This document shows, piece after piece, positions 1 to 10,127 of a DNA stretch of 64,000 nt. The position numbers and the translations under genes were made by a program. Numbering within the stretch: position 1 is the first letter of the stretch; each line of letters begins with the position of its first letter. Origin of the DNA: Cryomorphaceae bacterium (GTDB lineage: Bacteria; Bacteroidota; Bacteroidia; Flavobacteriales; Schleiferiaceae); contig JAFMBM010000006.1 in NCBI GenBank assembly GCA_017858515.1, positions 19,880-83,879 on the forward strand. Reading direction: 5' to 3'. A model generated the notes under the pieces. It did not search any database. It was not told the DNA's origin and saw only the letters and a list, made by a program, of their open reading frames with translations.

Positions 1-28
1 AGGAAAAATTAATGAAGCGTTAAGCTAA
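1..28 (+). CDS. rplD: 50S ribosomal protein L4, C-terminal end only
   Basis: Only the last eight codons are inside the window. Reading from base 2 gives GKINEALS followed by TAA at 26-28. This resembles the usual L4 C-terminus and sits directly upstream of rplW, as expected in the S10 operon. A second frame (EKLMKR, stop at 21-23) is also open, so the frame choice rests on family resemblance and gene order. Confidence 0.6.
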
Positions 29-34
29 GCGACT

Positions 35-325
35 ATGAATATTTTGATCAAACCCATCATAACTGAGAAGGCTACTGCAGATGCAGAAGATCAGAATCAA
101 TTTTCGTTTGTTGTCCATAGAGATGCAAACAAAATTCAGATTCGTGAGGCAATACAGACAATCTATAATGTGAACGTAGAAAGTGTAAATACGATGGTAG
201 TTGCGGGAAAGCGTAAGATGCGCTATACTAAAACTGGCATTTTAAGCGGAACTACCGGAGCATACAAGAAAGCCGTTGTTACGGTTCGTAGTGGAGAGAC
301 GCTAGATCTTTACAGCAATATTTAA
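35..325 (+). CDS. rplW: 50S ribosomal protein L23
   Basis: The protein has 96 residues, normal for L23. It begins with the family signature (ILIKPIITEKAT near residues 3-14) and has the basic loop before residue 70. L23 binds domain III of 23S rRNA at the exit of the peptide tunnel and is the docking point for trigger factor and SRP. It follows the rplD end by 6 nt and precedes rplB by 3 nt, the standard S10 order. Confidence 0.97.
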   Translation: MNILIKPIITEKATADAEDQNQFSFVVHRDANKIQIREAIQTIYNVNVESVNTMVVAGKRKMRYTKTGILSGTTGAYKKAVVTVRSGETLDLYSNI

Positions 326-328
326 GAG

Positions 329-1153
329 ATGGGAATACGTAAACTAAAAGCCATTACTCCAGGACAACGTTTCCGCGTAGTCAATGATTTTGGCAGTATC
401 ACGAAGACCACTCCAGAAAAGGGTCTTTTACGTCCTAAGAAGAACTCTGGTGGTAGAAATAACACTGGTAAAATGACGGTTCGTAACGTTGGTGGAGGAC
501 ATAAACAACGCTACAGAGAGATTGACTTCAAGAGAGAAAAGTTTGGAATACCTGCTACGGTTAAGGCTATAGAGTACGATCCAAATCGCAATGCTCGCAT
601 CGCACTTCTTTTTTATGCCGATGGTGAAAAAAGATACATCATAGCTCAAAACGGACTTCAGGTAGGACAAACAATTGTTTCTGGTAAGGATGCGAATCCG
701 GATGTTGGAAACGCATTATTTCTATCCGATATTCCACTAGGTACAGTGATTAGTTGCATTGAAATGAGACCTGGACAAGGTGCTGTAATTGCACGTAGTG
801 GAGGTTCTTTTGCACAACTTGCTGCTAGAGATGGAAAGTATGCGATCATCAAATTGCCGAGTGGTGAAACAAGGATGATATTGATTACTTGCATGGCCTC
901 TATTGGAGTTGTATCCAACTCTGATAGTGCATTGGAAAGAAGCGGTAAAGCGGGTAGAAGTCGCTGGTTAGGCAGAAGACCAAGAGTAAGAGGTGTAGCG
1001 ATGAACCCAGTAGATCACCCAATGGGTGGTGGTGAAGGTCGTTCTTCAGGAGGACATCCGAGATCCAGAAATGGAATACCAGCTAAGGGATACAAGACTC
1101 GTACTCCGAAGAAGGCATCGAACAAGTACATCATTGATCGTCGTAAGAAATAA
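329..1153 (+). CDS. rplB: 50S ribosomal protein L2
   Basis: At 274 residues this is full-length L2, needed for subunit association and for the peptidyl-transferase centre. The C-terminal hallmark [16 protein letters not shown] is at residues 222-237, with the conserved histidine at 230. The N-terminal OB-like and central SH3-like domains are intact. It lies between rplW and rpsS with 3-nt gaps on both sides, so the genes are probably translationally coupled. Confidence 0.98.
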   Translation: MGIRKLKAITPGQRFRVVNDFGSITKTTPEKGLLRPKKNSGGRNNTGKMTVRNVGGGHKQRYREIDFKREKFGIPATVKAIEYDPNRNARIALLFYADGEKRYIIAQNGLQVGQTIVSGKDANPDVGNALFLSDIPLGTVISCIEMRPGQGAVIARSGGSFAQLAARDGKYAIIKLPSGETRMILITCMASIGVVSNSDSALERSGKAGRSRWLGRRPRVRGVAMNPVDHPMGGGEGRSSGGHPRSRNGIPAKGYKTRTPKKASNKYIIDRRKK

Positions 1154-1156
1154 GAA

Positions 1157-1438
1157 ATGGGAAGATCACTGAAAAAAGGACCTTTCATCCACTTTAAGTT
1201 GGAAAAGCGTGTCCTCGAAAATGTTGAGCAGAATAAAAAGACCGTTGTCAAGACTTGGTCAAGAGCGTCTATGATTTCACCAGATTTCGTAGGTCAAACA
1301 ATTGCTGTTCACAATGGAAAGACTTTTATTCCAGTTTATGTGACTGAGAATATGGTTGGTCACAAATTAGGAGAATTTGCGCCTACACGCAATTTCCGTG
1401 GCCATGCAGGCAATAAGAAGGATAAAGGCAAACGATAG
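1157..1438 (+). CDS. rpsS: 30S ribosomal protein S19
   Basis: This 93-residue protein starts [10 protein letters not shown] and carries the conserved TWSRAS-M-I-P and HNGK segments. S19 sits in the 30S head and pairs with S13 at the subunit bridge. It follows rplB by 3 nt in the S10 operon. No unusual extension is seen. Confidence 0.98.
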   Translation: MGRSLKKGPFIHFKLEKRVLENVEQNKKTVVKTWSRASMISPDFVGQTIAVHNGKTFIPVYVTENMVGHKLGEFAPTRNFRGHAGNKKDKGKR

Positions 1439-1450
1439 GAAAAAATAGCC

Positions 1451-1888
1451 ATGGGTGCCAGAAAAAGATTAAAAGCAGAAGCTACTAAAGAAGCTCGTAA
1501 GAATGTGGTAATGGCCAGTTTAAACAACTGTCCTACCTCTCCTCGCAAAATGCGTCTAGTAGCTGATATGATAAGAGGAATGGAAGTGCAAAAAGCATTA
1601 TTTCTTCTTAAAAACAGTGGAAAAGAAGCCTCTGGACGTTTAGAGAAACTTTTGCAATCTGCCCTATCCAATTGGGAGCAGAAAAACGAAGGATCTCAAA
1701 TGGATGACGCCGGTCTAGTTGTACAAGAAGTACAGGTAAATGGTGGAAGGATGCTAAAGCGTGTTCAACCCGCTCCACAAGGTAGAGCCCACAGAGTTAG
1801 AAAACGTTCTAATCATGTGATGCTTATTGTTGGATCTGCCGAGCAGATTACTGTAGAAACTGTTAACACTGAAGAGAATAACGCTTAA
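1451..1888 (+). CDS. rplV: 50S ribosomal protein L22
   Basis: The protein has 145 residues, somewhat longer than the roughly 110 of E. coli L22 because of a basic N-terminal extension before the core, as is usual in Bacteroidota. The long hairpin that lines the exit tunnel is recognisable as [20 protein letters not shown] near residues 98-117. The stop codon shares one base with the rpsC start (1888), so the two are translationally coupled. Confidence 0.97.
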   Translation: MGARKRLKAEATKEARKNVVMASLNNCPTSPRKMRLVADMIRGMEVQKALFLLKNSGKEASGRLEKLLQSALSNWEQKNEGSQMDDAGLVVQEVQVNGGRMLKRVQPAPQGRAHRVRKRSNHVMLIVGSAEQITVETVNTEENNA

Positions 1889-2616
1889 TGGGACAAAAGA
1901 CAAACCCTATAGGAAACCGTCTAGGTTTCATCCGCGGATGGGACTCCAATTGGTACGGTGGACGTGACTACGGAGACAAAATCGCCGAGGATCATAAAAT
2001 ACGCAAGTATTTGTATGCTCGTTTGCAAAAGGCAAACGTAAGTCGCATAATTATCGAGCGCACTCTCAAACTTGTTACAGTAACTATTACTTCGGCCCGT
2101 CCAGGTATTATTATCGGAAAGCAAGGGCAAGAGGTGGATAAACTTAAGGAGGAGCTTAAAAAGCTTACTAAGAAGGAAGTTCAGATCAATATTTTTGAGA
2201 TCAAGAGACCTGAGTTAGATGCCAAGTTAGTTGGCGATAGCATTGCTCGTCAAGTGGAGGGTCGTATCAGCTACAGAAGAGCTGTTAAGATGGCCATTGC
2301 TGCTTCCATGAGAATGGGCGCTGAGGGTATCAAAGTTATGGTTAGCGGTAGATTAAACGGTGCTGAGATTGCGCGCAGTGAAATGTATAAAGATGGAAGA
2401 ACACCTCTTCATACATTCAGAGCAGACATCGATTATCATATTTCGGAAGCTCATACTACCTATGGAAGATTGGGTATTAAAGTATGGGTCATGAAAGGCG
2501 AAGTGTACGGCAAAAGAGATTTGAGCAATACACTGGGAGTTACAAAGAAAGGAGGACCGGCTCCTACTGGAGGAAAACCCTCTGGAGACCGTCGTCCAAA
2601 AAGAAAGAAAGCTTAA
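1888..2616 (+). CDS. rpsC: 30S ribosomal protein S3
   Basis: S3 of 242 residues. The N-terminal KH domain has its GxxG loop within IIGKQG at residues 75-80. The C-terminal domain contains GAEIARSE and ends in a Lys/Arg-rich tail. S3 forms part of the mRNA entry site. The start ATG overlaps the rplV stop by one base. Confidence 0.98.
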   Translation: MGQKTNPIGNRLGFIRGWDSNWYGGRDYGDKIAEDHKIRKYLYARLQKANVSRIIIERTLKLVTVTITSARPGIIIGKQGQEVDKLKEELKKLTKKEVQINIFEIKRPELDAKLVGDSIARQVEGRISYRRAVKMAIAASMRMGAEGIKVMVSGRLNGAEIARSEMYKDGRTPLHTFRADIDYHISEAHTTYGRLGIKVWVMKGEVYGKRDLSNTLGVTKKGGPAPTGGKPSGDRRPKRKKA

Positions 2617-2627
2617 GGGACTGAGAT

Positions 2628-3050
2628 ATGCTACAGCCTAGAAAAACCAAGCACAGAAAGACCTTCAAAGGTAAAATGAAAGGTATCTCCCAAAGGGGGC
2701 ATACTATCGCCTTTGGAAGCTTTGCTATCAAAACAATGGACGAAAAGTTCATTACCTCTCGTCAAATTGAGGCGGCTCGTATTGCTGCTACTCGTTTTAT
2801 GAAGAGAGAAGGACAAATGTGGATCCGAATATTTCCAGACAAACCTATTACCAAGAAGCCAGCCGAAGTTCGTATGGGTAAAGGTAAAGGAGCTGTAGAA
2901 TATTGGGTTGCCCCTGTAAAACCAGGTAGAATTTTGTTTGAACTTGAAGGCGTTACACTTGATGTAGCTCAAGAAGCATTGCGCTTAGCGGCTCAAAAGC
3001 TTCCTGTTCGTACGAAGTTTATCGTTCGTAGAGATTTTGTACAAGCTTAA
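2628..3050 (+). CDS. rplP: 50S ribosomal protein L16
   Basis: The 140-residue protein begins [11 protein letters not shown] and contains GHTIAFG and [15 protein letters not shown], hallmarks of L16. L16 organises the A-site tRNA elbow region of the 50S subunit. It lies between rpsC and rpmC in the S10 operon. Confidence 0.97.
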   Translation: MLQPRKTKHRKTFKGKMKGISQRGHTIAFGSFAIKTMDEKFITSRQIEAARIAATRFMKREGQMWIRIFPDKPITKKPAEVRMGKGKGAVEYWVAPVKPGRILFELEGVTLDVAQEALRLAAQKLPVRTKFIVRRDFVQA

Positions 3051-3059
3051 GAATTGCAG

Positions 3060-3260
3060 ATGAAAGCTTCAGTAATCAAAGAAATGACAACAGCAGAGCT
3101 CAAAGAGAACTTAGCTGAAGAAAGGATTAACTATTCAAAGATGAAGATGGCTCATGCCATATCTCCACTAGAAAATCCGGTAAGTCTGCGTTTAAAACGC
3201 AAAGTTGTAGCTCGGTTAGAGACTGAGTTACGTGGTAGAGAAATGGAACTAACGGCTTAA
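3060..3260 (+). CDS. rpmC: 50S ribosomal protein L29
   Basis: The two-helix L29 has 66 residues from the ATG at 3060 (MKASVIKEMTTAELKENL). A TTG at 3054 would add two residues (MQ), but the ATG fits the family start better. L29 neighbours L23 at the exit tunnel. It is in standard position between rplP and rpsQ. Confidence 0.95.
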   Translation: MKASVIKEMTTAELKENLAEERINYSKMKMAHAISPLENPVSLRLKRKVVARLETELRGREMELTA

Positions 3261-3269
3261 GCCCAAAAG

Positions 3270-3536
3270 ATGGAAGAGAATACAACACGTAATCTCCGTA
3301 AGGAAAGAATTGGCTTGGTAACTAGCAACAAGATGGAAAAATCTATCGTAGTTAGTGTTGAGCGCAAGAAAAAGCACCCTATATACGGTAAGTTCGTTAA
3401 GGTTACTAAAAAGTTTCACGCTCATGATGAAAAGAATGAGTGCAACGAAGGTGATCTTGTGCGCATCATGGAAACCCGTCCTCTAAGCAAAACGAAAAAT
3501 TGGCGCTTGGTGGAAATAATTGAAAGAGCTAAATAA
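3270..3536 (+). CDS. rpsQ: 30S ribosomal protein S17
   Basis: This is an 88-residue OB-fold protein with the S17 motifs [14 protein letters not shown] and KKFHAHDE, and an ETRPLSKTK block near the C-terminus. It binds 16S rRNA early in 30S assembly. It follows rpmC by 9 nt and precedes rplN by 3 nt. Confidence 0.97.
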   Translation: MEENTTRNLRKERIGLVTSNKMEKSIVVSVERKKKHPIYGKFVKVTKKFHAHDEKNECNEGDLVRIMETRPLSKTKNWRLVEIIERAK

Positions 3537-3539
3537 GCC

Positions 3540-3908
3540 ATGCTACAAACGGAATCAAGATTAAGAGTAGCGGATAATACTGGAGCCAAAGAGGTACTAG
3601 TGATTCGTGTTCTTGGAGGAACTAGAAGGAGATATGCCTCTCTAGGTGACAAAATTGTTGTAACAATTAAGGACTCAACCCCTTCGGGTAACGTAAAAAA
3701 GGGACAAGTTAGTACGGCCGTTGTAGTGCGTACTAGAAAGGAGGTCCGCAGAGCAGATGGATCGTACATTCGCTTTGATGACAATGCTTGTGTCTTACTC
3801 AATGCAGCTGGAGAAATGCGCGGAACTCGTGTGTTTGGTCCAGTGGCAAGGGAACTTCGCGACAAGCAATATATGAAGATTGTTTCACTTGCACCTGAAG
3901 TGCTTTAA
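3540..3908 (+). CDS. rplN: 50S ribosomal protein L14
   Basis: The 122-residue protein matches L14 along its length: [19 protein letters not shown] at the start, then [13 protein letters not shown] and a C-terminal [11 protein letters not shown]14 forms intersubunit bridge B8 and is the binding site of the silencing factor RsfS. It is the first gene of the spc segment. Confidence 0.98.
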   Translation: MLQTESRLRVADNTGAKEVLVIRVLGGTRRRYASLGDKIVVTIKDSTPSGNVKKGQVSTAVVVRTRKEVRRADGSYIRFDDNACVLLNAAGEMRGTRVFGPVARELRDKQYMKIVSLAPEVL

Positions 3909-3922
3909 TACCAGGCTTACAG

Positions 3923-4237
3923 ATGAAATTGAACATTAAAAAAGGAGATAACGTACAGGTAATGACGGGTGTTGATAAAGGCAAAACCGGCAAAGTTGTA
4001 GAGATTATCACAGAAAAGTATAGAGCGATTGTTGAGGGTGTGAATATCGTTCACAAGCACACTAAGCCTTCGACTAACAGTCCTCAAGGAGGCATCATTC
4101 AAAAAGAAGCCTCTATTCATATGAGCAATCTTATGATTGTTGATCCTTCCGAAGGAAAGCCGACAAGAATAGGTAGAAAGATAGAAAATGGCAAAAGCGT
4201 ACGCTACGCTAAGAAATCTGGTGAGATACTGAAATAA
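3923..4237 (+). CDS. rplX: 50S ribosomal protein L24
   Basis: At 104 residues this is normal-length L24, with its KOW motif near the N-terminus ([20 protein letters not shown], residues 5-24) and an [11 protein letters not shown] segment. L24 starts 50S assembly on 23S rRNA. The stop overlaps the rplE start by one base at 4237. Confidence 0.97.
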   Translation: MKLNIKKGDNVQVMTGVDKGKTGKVVEIITEKYRAIVEGVNIVHKHTKPSTNSPQGGIIQKEASIHMSNLMIVDPSEGKPTRIGRKIENGKSVRYAKKSGEILK

Positions 4238-4791
4238 TGGAATACCAACCGAAATTAAAGCAAGAGTATCGCGAGCGAATTACTTCCACAATGAAGGAAG
4301 AATTTGGTTACTCAAGTGTCATGCAAATTCCGAGACTAAAGAAAATTGTCGTTAGTCGCGGTGTAGGAGATGCTGTCGCAGATAAAAAGCTAATTGAATT
4401 CGCTTCGTCTGAACTAGCATTGATTACTGGGCAGAAACCCATTTCAACTTTCTCTAAGAAAGACATTTCTAATTTCAAATTGAGAAAAGGAATGCCTATC
4501 GGAGTTATGGTTACTCTACGTGGTGATAAAATGTATGAATTTCTCGAGAGGTTAGTTTATTCATCTTTACCTCGAATTCGTGATTTCAACGGAATTAAAG
4601 CGACTGGATTTGATGGACGTGGAAATTATACACTTGGAATTACTGAGCAGATCATCTTTCCAGAGATTAACATTGATAAAGTGAATCGAATTTCTGGTAT
4701 GGACATCACTTTCGTGACATCTGCAAACACAGATAAAGAGGCTAAATCGCTTTTAGGGCATTTTGGACTTCCATTCAAAAAAGGAAAATAG
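4237..4791 (+). CDS. rplE: 50S ribosomal protein L5
   Basis: This 184-residue protein has the L5 hallmarks [31 protein letters not shown] and [15 protein letters not shown]5 carries 5S rRNA into the central protuberance and contacts P-site tRNA. It overlaps rplX by one base and is followed by rpsN after 3 nt. Confidence 0.98.
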   Translation: MEYQPKLKQEYRERITSTMKEEFGYSSVMQIPRLKKIVVSRGVGDAVADKKLIEFASSELALITGQKPISTFSKKDISNFKLRKGMPIGVMVTLRGDKMYEFLERLVYSSLPRIRDFNGIKATGFDGRGNYTLGITEQIIFPEINIDKVNRISGMDITFVTSANTDKEAKSLLGHFGLPFKKGK

Positions 4792-4794
4792 GCA

Positions 4795-5064
4795 ATGGCA
4801 AAAGAATCCATGAAAGCGCGTGAGCGCAAGAGAGAAGCTTTAGTAGCTAAATATGCTGCAAAGAGAGCCGCTTTAAAGGAGGCTGGGGATTATGAGGGAT
4901 TACAGAAATTACCAAAAAACTCCTCTCCTGTTCGATTGCATAATCGTTGTAAGTTAACTGGTCGCCCACGTGGCTATATGAGACAGTTTGGTCTCTCCAG
5001 GGTGACTTTTAGGGAAATGGCTAATAACGGTCTTATTCCAGGTGTGAAAAAAGCAAGCTGGTAA
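4795..5064 (+). CDS. rpsN: 30S ribosomal protein S14 (zinc-free long form)
   Basis: S14 of 89 residues, in the long form that lacks the CxxC-CxxC zinc site of the short form. A single Cys remains in [20 protein letters not shown] (residues 51-70). S14 binds late in the 30S head near S3 and S10. Together with the zinc-free L36 at 9185 it indicates ribosomes built without zinc at these two positions. Confidence 0.97.
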   Translation: MAKESMKARERKREALVAKYAAKRAALKEAGDYEGLQKLPKNSSPVRLHNRCKLTGRPRGYMRQFGLSRVTFREMANNGLIPGVKKASW

Positions 5065-5083
5065 CAATTACATAGTAGAGAAA

Positions 5084-5482
5084 ATGGTAACTGATCCAAT
5101 AGCAGATTATTTAACAAGAATGCGTAACGCCATGATGGCTGGGCATAAGATTGTTGAAATTCCTGCAACAAAATTAAAAGAAGAAATTACTCGTATCTTG
5201 TTAGATCAAGGTTACATTCTTGGATACAAGACTGAAGAGACAAAACCACAGAATACATTAAAGATCGCTTTAAAGTATGATAGGCTTTCAAAAATGCCTA
5301 TTATCCGTGGAATTTCAAGAGTAAGCCGTCCAGGATTACGCCAGTACAAGGGCTCAACAGATTTACCACGCGTTAAGAATGGTTTAGGTGTTGCAATCGT
5401 TTCTACTTCCAAAGGAGTAATGACTGATAAAGAAGCTCGAAAAGCGAATGTGGGTGGTGAAGTATTGTGTTTCGTCTACTAA
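5084..5482 (+). CDS. rpsH: 30S ribosomal protein S8
   Basis: The 132-residue protein starts MVTDPIADYLTRMRNA and ends with the S8 signature in which GVMTDKEARKANVGGEVLCF is recognisable. In E. coli S8 is the translational repressor of the spc operon. No copy of that mRNA site was recognised here, so such regulation is unproven in this organism. Confidence 0.98.
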   Translation: MVTDPIADYLTRMRNAMMAGHKIVEIPATKLKEEITRILLDQGYILGYKTEETKPQNTLKIALKYDRLSKMPIIRGISRVSRPGLRQYKGSTDLPRVKNGLGVAIVSTSKGVMTDKEARKANVGGEVLCFVY

Positions 5483-5496
5483 AGGAGAATTAGAAA

Positions 5497-6051
5497 ATGT
5501 CTAGAATAGGAAAATCACCCATAACCATTCCTGCAGGAGTTGATGTCAAATTAGACGGCAACATTTGTACTGTAAAAGGTAAATTGGGTACATTAGAACA
5601 AGAGATTGATTCAGTCATTTCAGTTGAAATTGATGGATCTACGATTAATCTGAGTAGGCCGAATGACGATAAGAATGTGCGTGCAAAGCATGGTCTATAT
5701 CGTTCGCTTATATCCAATATGATTGTTGGCGTTAATGAAGGTTTTTCAAAAAAACTAGAATTGGTTGGCGTGGGATACAGAGCTGCTAATCAAGGTCAGC
5801 AATTGGATTTGTCATTGGGATATTCGCACAATATATTGTTTGAAATCCCATCTGAAGTAACTGTTGTAGCGGTGATGGATAAAGGTAAAAACCCTATCAT
5901 TTCATTAACGTCGTTTGACAAGCAACTTCTTGGTATGGTAACGGCTAAAATCCGTAGTCTACGCAAAGTTGAGCCTTACAAGGGTAAGGGAGTGCGTTTT
6001 GTTGGAGAGCAAATTAGAAGAAAGGCAGGTAAGACTGCTTCGAAAAAATAA
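5497..6051 (+). CDS. rplF: 50S ribosomal protein L6
   Basis: L6 of 184 residues with two similar domains. The C-terminal signature GKGVRFVGEQIRRKAGK is at about residues 161-177. L6 lies beside the sarcin-ricin loop. Unusually for this genome, the start is preceded by AAAGGAG at 5481-5487, 9 nt before the ATG, a good Shine-Dalgarno sequence that overlaps the rpsH stop codon. Confidence 0.98.
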   Translation: MSRIGKSPITIPAGVDVKLDGNICTVKGKLGTLEQEIDSVISVEIDGSTINLSRPNDDKNVRAKHGLYRSLISNMIVGVNEGFSKKLELVGVGYRAANQGQQLDLSLGYSHNILFEIPSEVTVVAVMDKGKNPIISLTSFDKQLLGMVTAKIRSLRKVEPYKGKGVRFVGEQIRRKAGKTASKK

Positions 6052-6054
6052 GTT

Positions 6055-6411
6055 ATGGCGCTTACTAAGAACGAAAGAAGAAATCGTATTCGCATGCGAA
6101 TACGCAAAATGGTTACTGGAACTGCAGAGAGTCCTAGACTATCTGTTTTCAGAAGTAATAAAGGTATTTACGCTCAATTGATCAATGATATCACTGGCGA
6201 AACTCTTGCACAGGCTTCTTCAAACGATAAAAGTTTGGTAGAGTCTAAGGGTACTAAGGTCGAAATGGCGAAACAAGTTGGAATGCTAATCGCAGAACGC
6301 GCTATGGCAAAGAGTATAGCAACTTGCACATTTGACAGAGGTGGTTATTTGTATCACGGTAGAGTAAAATCACTTGCAGAAGGTGCAAGAGAAGCAGGTC
6401 TCAAATTCTAG
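6055..6411 (+). CDS. rplR: 50S ribosomal protein L18
   Basis: At 118 residues, this 5S rRNA-binding protein begins with the basic stretch [17 protein letters not shown] and carries [17 protein letters not shown] and [20 protein letters not shown]. It acts with L5 in the central protuberance. It follows rplF by 3 nt. Confidence 0.97.
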   Translation: MALTKNERRNRIRMRIRKMVTGTAESPRLSVFRSNKGIYAQLINDITGETLAQASSNDKSLVESKGTKVEMAKQVGMLIAERAMAKSIATCTFDRGGYLYHGRVKSLAEGAREAGLKF

Positions 6412-6419
6412 GAATAAAG

Positions 6420-6941
6420 ATGAAAGCATTTAAAAATATTCAGCGCGTGAAACCAGGAGGTCTGGAACTTACAGATCGTCTCGTAGGTGTTCAACGTGTT
6501 GTTAAGGTAACAAAAGGAGGACGCACATTCGGTTTTTCTGCCATAGTAGTGGTTGGGGATGAAAAAGGTGTTGCAGGGCATGGTATGGGCAAGAGCAAGG
6601 AAGTTTCTGAGGCTATTACCAAAGGAATAGAAGATGCTAAAAAGAATTTAGTTAGGCTTCCAATAGTAAATCACACAATTCCTCACGAAGAAGAAGGTAG
6701 ATTTGGTGGAGCTTATGTATTTTTGCGCCCCGCTTCTCATGGTACTGGTGTAATAGCTGGTGGTGCAATGCGTGCAGTGTTAGAAAGTGTTGGTATTCAT
6801 GATGTGTTGGCTAAATCGAAAGGTTCTTCCAATCCACACAACGTAGTTAAAGCTACTTTTCTAGCTCTGATGAAAATGCGCGATGCACATATGGTGGCAA
6901 AAAACCGTGGAATTTCCATGGATAAAATATTCAATGGATAA
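6420..6941 (+). CDS. rpsE: 30S ribosomal protein S5
   Basis: The 173-residue S5 has the dsRBD-like N-terminal domain ([21 protein letters not shown] segment near residues 31-48) and the C-terminal [20 protein letters not shown] block. S5 affects decoding fidelity and the mRNA entry helicase. It lies between rplR and rpmD with gaps of 8-9 nt. Confidence 0.98.
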   Translation: MKAFKNIQRVKPGGLELTDRLVGVQRVVKVTKGGRTFGFSAIVVVGDEKGVAGHGMGKSKEVSEAITKGIEDAKKNLVRLPIVNHTIPHEEEGRFGGAYVFLRPASHGTGVIAGGAMRAVLESVGIHDVLAKSKGSSNPHNVVKATFLALMKMRDAHMVAKNRGISMDKIFNG

Positions 6942-6950
6942 TCTCGTAGT

Positions 6951-7136
6951 ATGAGCAGAATTCGCATTACTCAAAAAAGGAGTGTTATAAAACGTCCTTA
7001 CCGCCAAGTCCGCACAATGGAGGCCCTTGGATTGAAGAAGATAAATAGTATAGTAGAGCACGAAGCTACCCCTCAAATTTTGGGAATGGTTGACAAAGTG
7101 CGCCACTTGATCAATGTAGAAACACTCGAAGCTTAA
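6951..7136 (+). CDS. rpmD: 50S ribosomal protein L30
   Basis: This short L30 (61 residues, usual length about 60) carries RITQKRSVI-RPYRQ and the MVDKVRHLINVE C-terminus. It is in the conserved position between rpsE and rplO. Confidence 0.96.
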   Translation: MSRIRITQKRSVIKRPYRQVRTMEALGLKKINSIVEHEATPQILGMVDKVRHLINVETLEA

Positions 7137-7143
7137 TTTCGAT

Positions 7144-7593
7144 ATGGAATTACACAATTTAAAGCCAGCAGAAGGCGCAGTTCATAGAACCAAGAGAATT
7201 GGTCGTGGAGAAGGTTCTGGACATGGAGGAACCTCTACTAGAGGACATAAAGGTGCAAAATCTCGTTCTGGCTATTCTAAGAAAATAGGATTTGAAGGTG
7301 GGCAAATGCCACTTCAAAGAAGAGTTCCGAAATTCGGATTTCGAAACTTTAACCGTGTAGAATATACAGGAGTTAATATCGATGTTCTTCAAAAGCTATT
7401 TGATGACAATAAAATCACGGACACTGTTGATCAAGAAATTCTAGTTAAGAATGGCTTAGTTAGCAAAAATGATCGAGTTAAGATTTTAGGTCGCGGTGAA
7501 CTCTCTGCTAAACTCAATATTACAGCCCATCAATTCTCTAAATCAGCACTAGCTGCGATTGAGGCCAAAGGTGGAACAGCAGTAAGCTTGTAA
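7144..7593 (+). CDS. rplO: 50S ribosomal protein L15
   Basis: L15 of 149 residues with the glycine- and arginine-rich N-terminus (GRGEGSGHGGTSTRGHKGAK, residues 21-40), the GGQMPLQRR-PK-GF block and the usual C-terminal domain. It is a late 50S assembly protein. It lies directly upstream of secY, 9 nt apart. Confidence 0.97.
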   Translation: MELHNLKPAEGAVHRTKRIGRGEGSGHGGTSTRGHKGAKSRSGYSKKIGFEGGQMPLQRRVPKFGFRNFNRVEYTGVNIDVLQKLFDDNKITDTVDQEILVKNGLVSKNDRVKILGRGELSAKLNITAHQFSKSALAAIEAKGGTAVSL

Positions 7594-7602
7594 AAGAATA
7601 GA

Positions 7603-8949
7603 ATGAAAGGTTTAATAGATACAATTAAGAATATTTGGAAGATCCAAGAACTGAGGGATAAAATCCTTCTAACGTTGGGCCTACTCTTAATTTACCGCGT
7701 TGGTTCTAACTTGGTCCTGCCAGGTATTAATCCAGATAGTTTGGCGGCCTTACGTAGCCAGAGTGGTTCTGGTCTTATGGGAATTCTCAATGCCTTTACA
7801 GGTGGTGCATTTGCCAATGCATCCATTCTGGCGCTGGGAATCATGCCTTACATTTCAGCTTCGATTGTTATCCAATTGCTTGGAATGGCGGTGCCTTCCA
7901 TTCAAAAGATGCAAAAAGAAGGTGAAAGCGGTAGAAGAAAATTAAACCAAATCACACGTATTTTAACCATAGGTATTACGGCTGCACAGGCTCCAGGTTA
8001 TATTGCCAACTTGATGAGCCAGAATGTCGAGTTAACTATGTCTCCTGCCCTATTTTGGCCTCTCGCTACTCTTGTACTAGTTACGGGTACAGTTTTCGCC
8101 ATGTGGCTTGGGGAGAGAATTACCGACAAAGGAATTGGAAATGGTATTTCTCTGCTAATAATGGTTGGTATTATCGCCACCTTACCTCAGGCTTTCTTAC
8201 AGGAACTTGCCGGTAAATATGAAAGACAAGGAGGTGGATTGGTTTTGTTTGTTGTTGAAGTAGCGGCTTTATTGATTGTTATCATGTTAAGCATTGGCTT
8301 AGTTCAAGCCGTTCGACGTATTCCAGTTCAATACGCAAAGCGAACTGCAGCTGGTGTACAATATGGCAATATGAGTAGACAGTATATCCCTCTTAAGGTA
8401 AATGCCGCTGGTGTTATGCCGATCATTTTTGCTCAAGCGATAATGTTTATACCTATTACCGTTCTCACATATACTGGTTTTCAATCAGACAACATGAATT
8501 CTTTCATTACCATGTTTAGCAATATTCAAGGTTTCTGGTACAATTTCATCTTCGCGGTATTGATCATTCTGTTCACATTTCTCTACACAGCTATTCAGGT
8601 TAATACAAATCAAATGGCCGATGATTTAAAGAGAGGTGGTGGTTTTATTCCAGGAATTAAACCAGGCAAGCCTACAGCCGAATTTTTAGATATAGTCCTT
8701 TCAAGAATCACTTTCCCTGGATCAATCTTCCTTGCACTAATAGCCATTTTGCCAGCTTTTGCAATGGTGGCTGGTATAAATACACAGTTTGCATACTTCT
8801 ACGGAGGTACGTCGCTTCTCATTATGGTTGGTGTTGTTTTAGATACTCTTCAACAAATCGAGAGTTATTTATTGAATCGTCATTACGATGGTTTGATGAA
8901 GTCTGGAAGAGTAAAAGGACGTTCAGCTGTAGGAACTACTTCAATCTAA
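7603..8949 (+). CDS. secY: Preprotein translocase subunit SecY
   Basis: SecY is the channel protein of the Sec translocon in the inner membrane, partner of SecE (gene at 42389-42583) and SecG. The 448 residues contain about ten hydrophobic segments and the family marks [17 protein letters not shown] (residues 72-88) and the cytoplasmic QYAKR block near 245. The C-terminal loop [16 protein letters not shown] is well conserved. Its place in the spc operon after rplO is standard. Confidence 0.98.
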   Translation: MKGLIDTIKNIWKIQELRDKILLTLGLLLIYRVGSNLVLPGINPDSLAALRSQSGSGLMGILNAFTGGAFANASILALGIMPYISASIVIQLLGMAVPSIQKMQKEGESGRRKLNQITRILTIGITAAQAPGYIANLMSQNVELTMSPALFWPLATLVLVTGTVFAMWLGERITDKGIGNGISLLIMVGIIATLPQAFLQELAGKYERQGGGLVLFVVEVAALLIVIMLSIGLVQAVRRIPVQYAKRTAAGVQYGNMSRQYIPLKVNAAGVMPIIFAQAIMFIPITVLTYTGFQSDNMNSFITMFSNIQGFWYNFIFAVLIILFTFLYTAIQVNTNQMADDLKRGGGFIPGIKPGKPTAEFLDIVLSRITFPGSIFLALIAILPAFAMVAGINTQFAYFYGGTSLLIMVGVVLDTLQQIESYLLNRHYDGLMKSGRVKGRSAVGTTSI

Positions 8950-8950
8950 T

Positions 8951-9166
8951 ATGGCAAAACAAGGAGTTATAGAGCAAGACGGTAATGTTATTGAAGCATT
9001 ATCCAATGCAATGTTTCGAGTAGAACTCGAAAATGGCCATATCGTTACAGCGCATATTTCGGGTAAAATGCGTATGCACTATATCAAGTTACTACCCGGA
9101 GACAGAGTTAAATTAGAAATGACCCCCTATGATCTTTCAAAGGGACGAATTACGTACCGCTACTAA
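8951..9166 (+). CDS. infA: Translation initiation factor IF-1
   Basis: This 71-residue OB-fold protein starts [17 protein letters not shown] and ends [11 protein letters not shown], matching IF-1 over its full length. IF-1 occupies the 30S A site during initiation. It begins one base after the secY stop, so translation is probably coupled to secY. Confidence 0.98.
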   Translation: MAKQGVIEQDGNVIEALSNAMFRVELENGHIVTAHISGKMRMHYIKLLPGDRVKLEMTPYDLSKGRITYRY

Positions 9167-9184
9167 ACAGGAATTGCTAGCAAA

Positions 9185-9301
9185 ATGAAAGTAAGAGCCT
9201 CTATTAAAAAACGCAGTTCAGACTGCAAGATTGTACGCCGCAAAGGAAGGTTGTACGTTATCAACAAGAAGAATCCAAAATTCAAGCAAAGACAAGGCTA
9301 A
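9185..9301 (+). CDS. rpmJ: 50S ribosomal protein L36, zinc-free form
   Basis: A 38-codon gene starting at the ATG at 9185 and ending at TAA 9299-9301. The product begins [20 protein letters not shown] and ends KFKQRQG, which fits L36 exactly in length and ends. Only Cys14 of the classical zinc ligands remains: position 11 is Ser, 27 is Asn and the histidine is lost. The gene sits between infA and rpsM, the normal alpha-operon location. Confidence 0.96.
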   Translation: MKVRASIKKRSSDCKIVRRKGRLYVINKKNPKFKQRQG

Positions 9302-9326
9302 ACAGCCGCAACACTAAAAGAAAACT

Positions 9327-9704
9327 ATGGCAAGGATAGCTGGAATTGACCTTCCTAAAAATAAAAGAGGCGTAATAGGCCTGACCTATATTTTTGGAAT
9401 TGGACGTAGCAGATCTCAAAAGATCTTAGATGATTCGGGTATAGACCCAAATATTAAAGTTCAGGATTGGGACGATGATCAATTGGCTTTGATCCGTACT
9501 GCAATCAGTGAGAACTTCAAAGTTGAAGGAGAACTGCGTTCAGAGGTTCAATTGAATATCAAACGTATGATGGACATCGGATGTTATCGCGGTATTCGTC
9601 ACAGATTAGGTCTTCCCCTACGTGGACAGCATACAAAGAACAACAGTCGTACTCGCAAGGGTAAAAGAAAGACTGTTGCAAACAAGAAGAAAGCCACGAA
9701 ATAA
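9327..9704 (+). CDS. rpsM: 30S ribosomal protein S13
   Basis: S13 of 125 residues begins [20 protein letters not shown] and ends in a Lys-rich tail after the [19 protein letters not shown] motif that reaches the decoding region. It forms subunit bridges in the 30S head. First large gene of the alpha segment. Confidence 0.98.
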   Translation: MARIAGIDLPKNKRGVIGLTYIFGIGRSRSQKILDDSGIDPNIKVQDWDDDQLALIRTAISENFKVEGELRSEVQLNIKRMMDIGCYRGIRHRLGLPLRGQHTKNNSRTRKGKRKTVANKKKATK

Positions 9705-9713
9705 TAGATAAAC

Positions 9714-10106
9714 ATGGCTAAAAGCACCAAAACTTCAGTAAAAAAGAGAAAAGTTAAAGTAGAAGCCGCTGGAGAAGCGCATATCAATGCTACTTTTAAT
9801 AACATAATTATCTCTCTTACCAATCTTCAAGGACAAGTCATTTCTTGGTCCTCAGCTGGTAAAATGGGATTCCGTGGTTCAAAAAAGAATACTCCCTATG
9901 CTGCACAAGTAGCAGCAGAAGATGCTTCATCAAGAAGTATGGAAGCAGGTCTTAAGAAAGTACGGGTATATGTAAAAGGTCCTGGAAACGGAAGAGAATC
10001 CGCTATACGCTCATTGCACAATAGCGGTATTGAAGTAACGGAAATCATAGACGTTACACCAATTCCACATAATGGTTGTCGCCCTCCAAAGCGTCGCCGA
10101 GTTTAA
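9714..10106 (+). CDS. rpsK: 30S ribosomal protein S11
   Basis: The 130-residue S11 contains [15 protein letters not shown] and the C-terminal [18 protein letters not shown] signature. It lies on the 30S platform and shapes the mRNA exit channel. It follows rpsM by 9 nt and precedes rpsD by 24 nt. Confidence 0.98.
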   Translation: MAKSTKTSVKKRKVKVEAAGEAHINATFNNIIISLTNLQGQVISWSSAGKMGFRGSKKNTPYAAQVAAEDASSRSMEAGLKKVRVYVKGPGNGRESAIRSLHNSGIEVTEIIDVTPIPHNGCRPPKRRRV

Positions 10107-10118
10107 TTAGATAAAGAA

Positions 10119-10127
10119 AGAAAGGAG
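10119..10127 (+). promoter_or_regulatory. Extended Shine-Dalgarno upstream of rpsD
   Basis: AGAAAGGAG at 10119-10127 is complementary to nine bases of the usual 16S 3' tail (anti-SD CCUCCUUUCU) and ends 3 nt before the rpsD ATG. Most genes in this window have no such element, so it stands out as a possible special control of S4 synthesis. Confidence 0.6.

Noticed and set aside
3422..3865. 147-codon open frame antisense to rpsQ and rplN
   Set aside because: It covers two certain ribosomal genes, shows no family resemblance and has no promoter or neighbour logic; it is a coding shadow.
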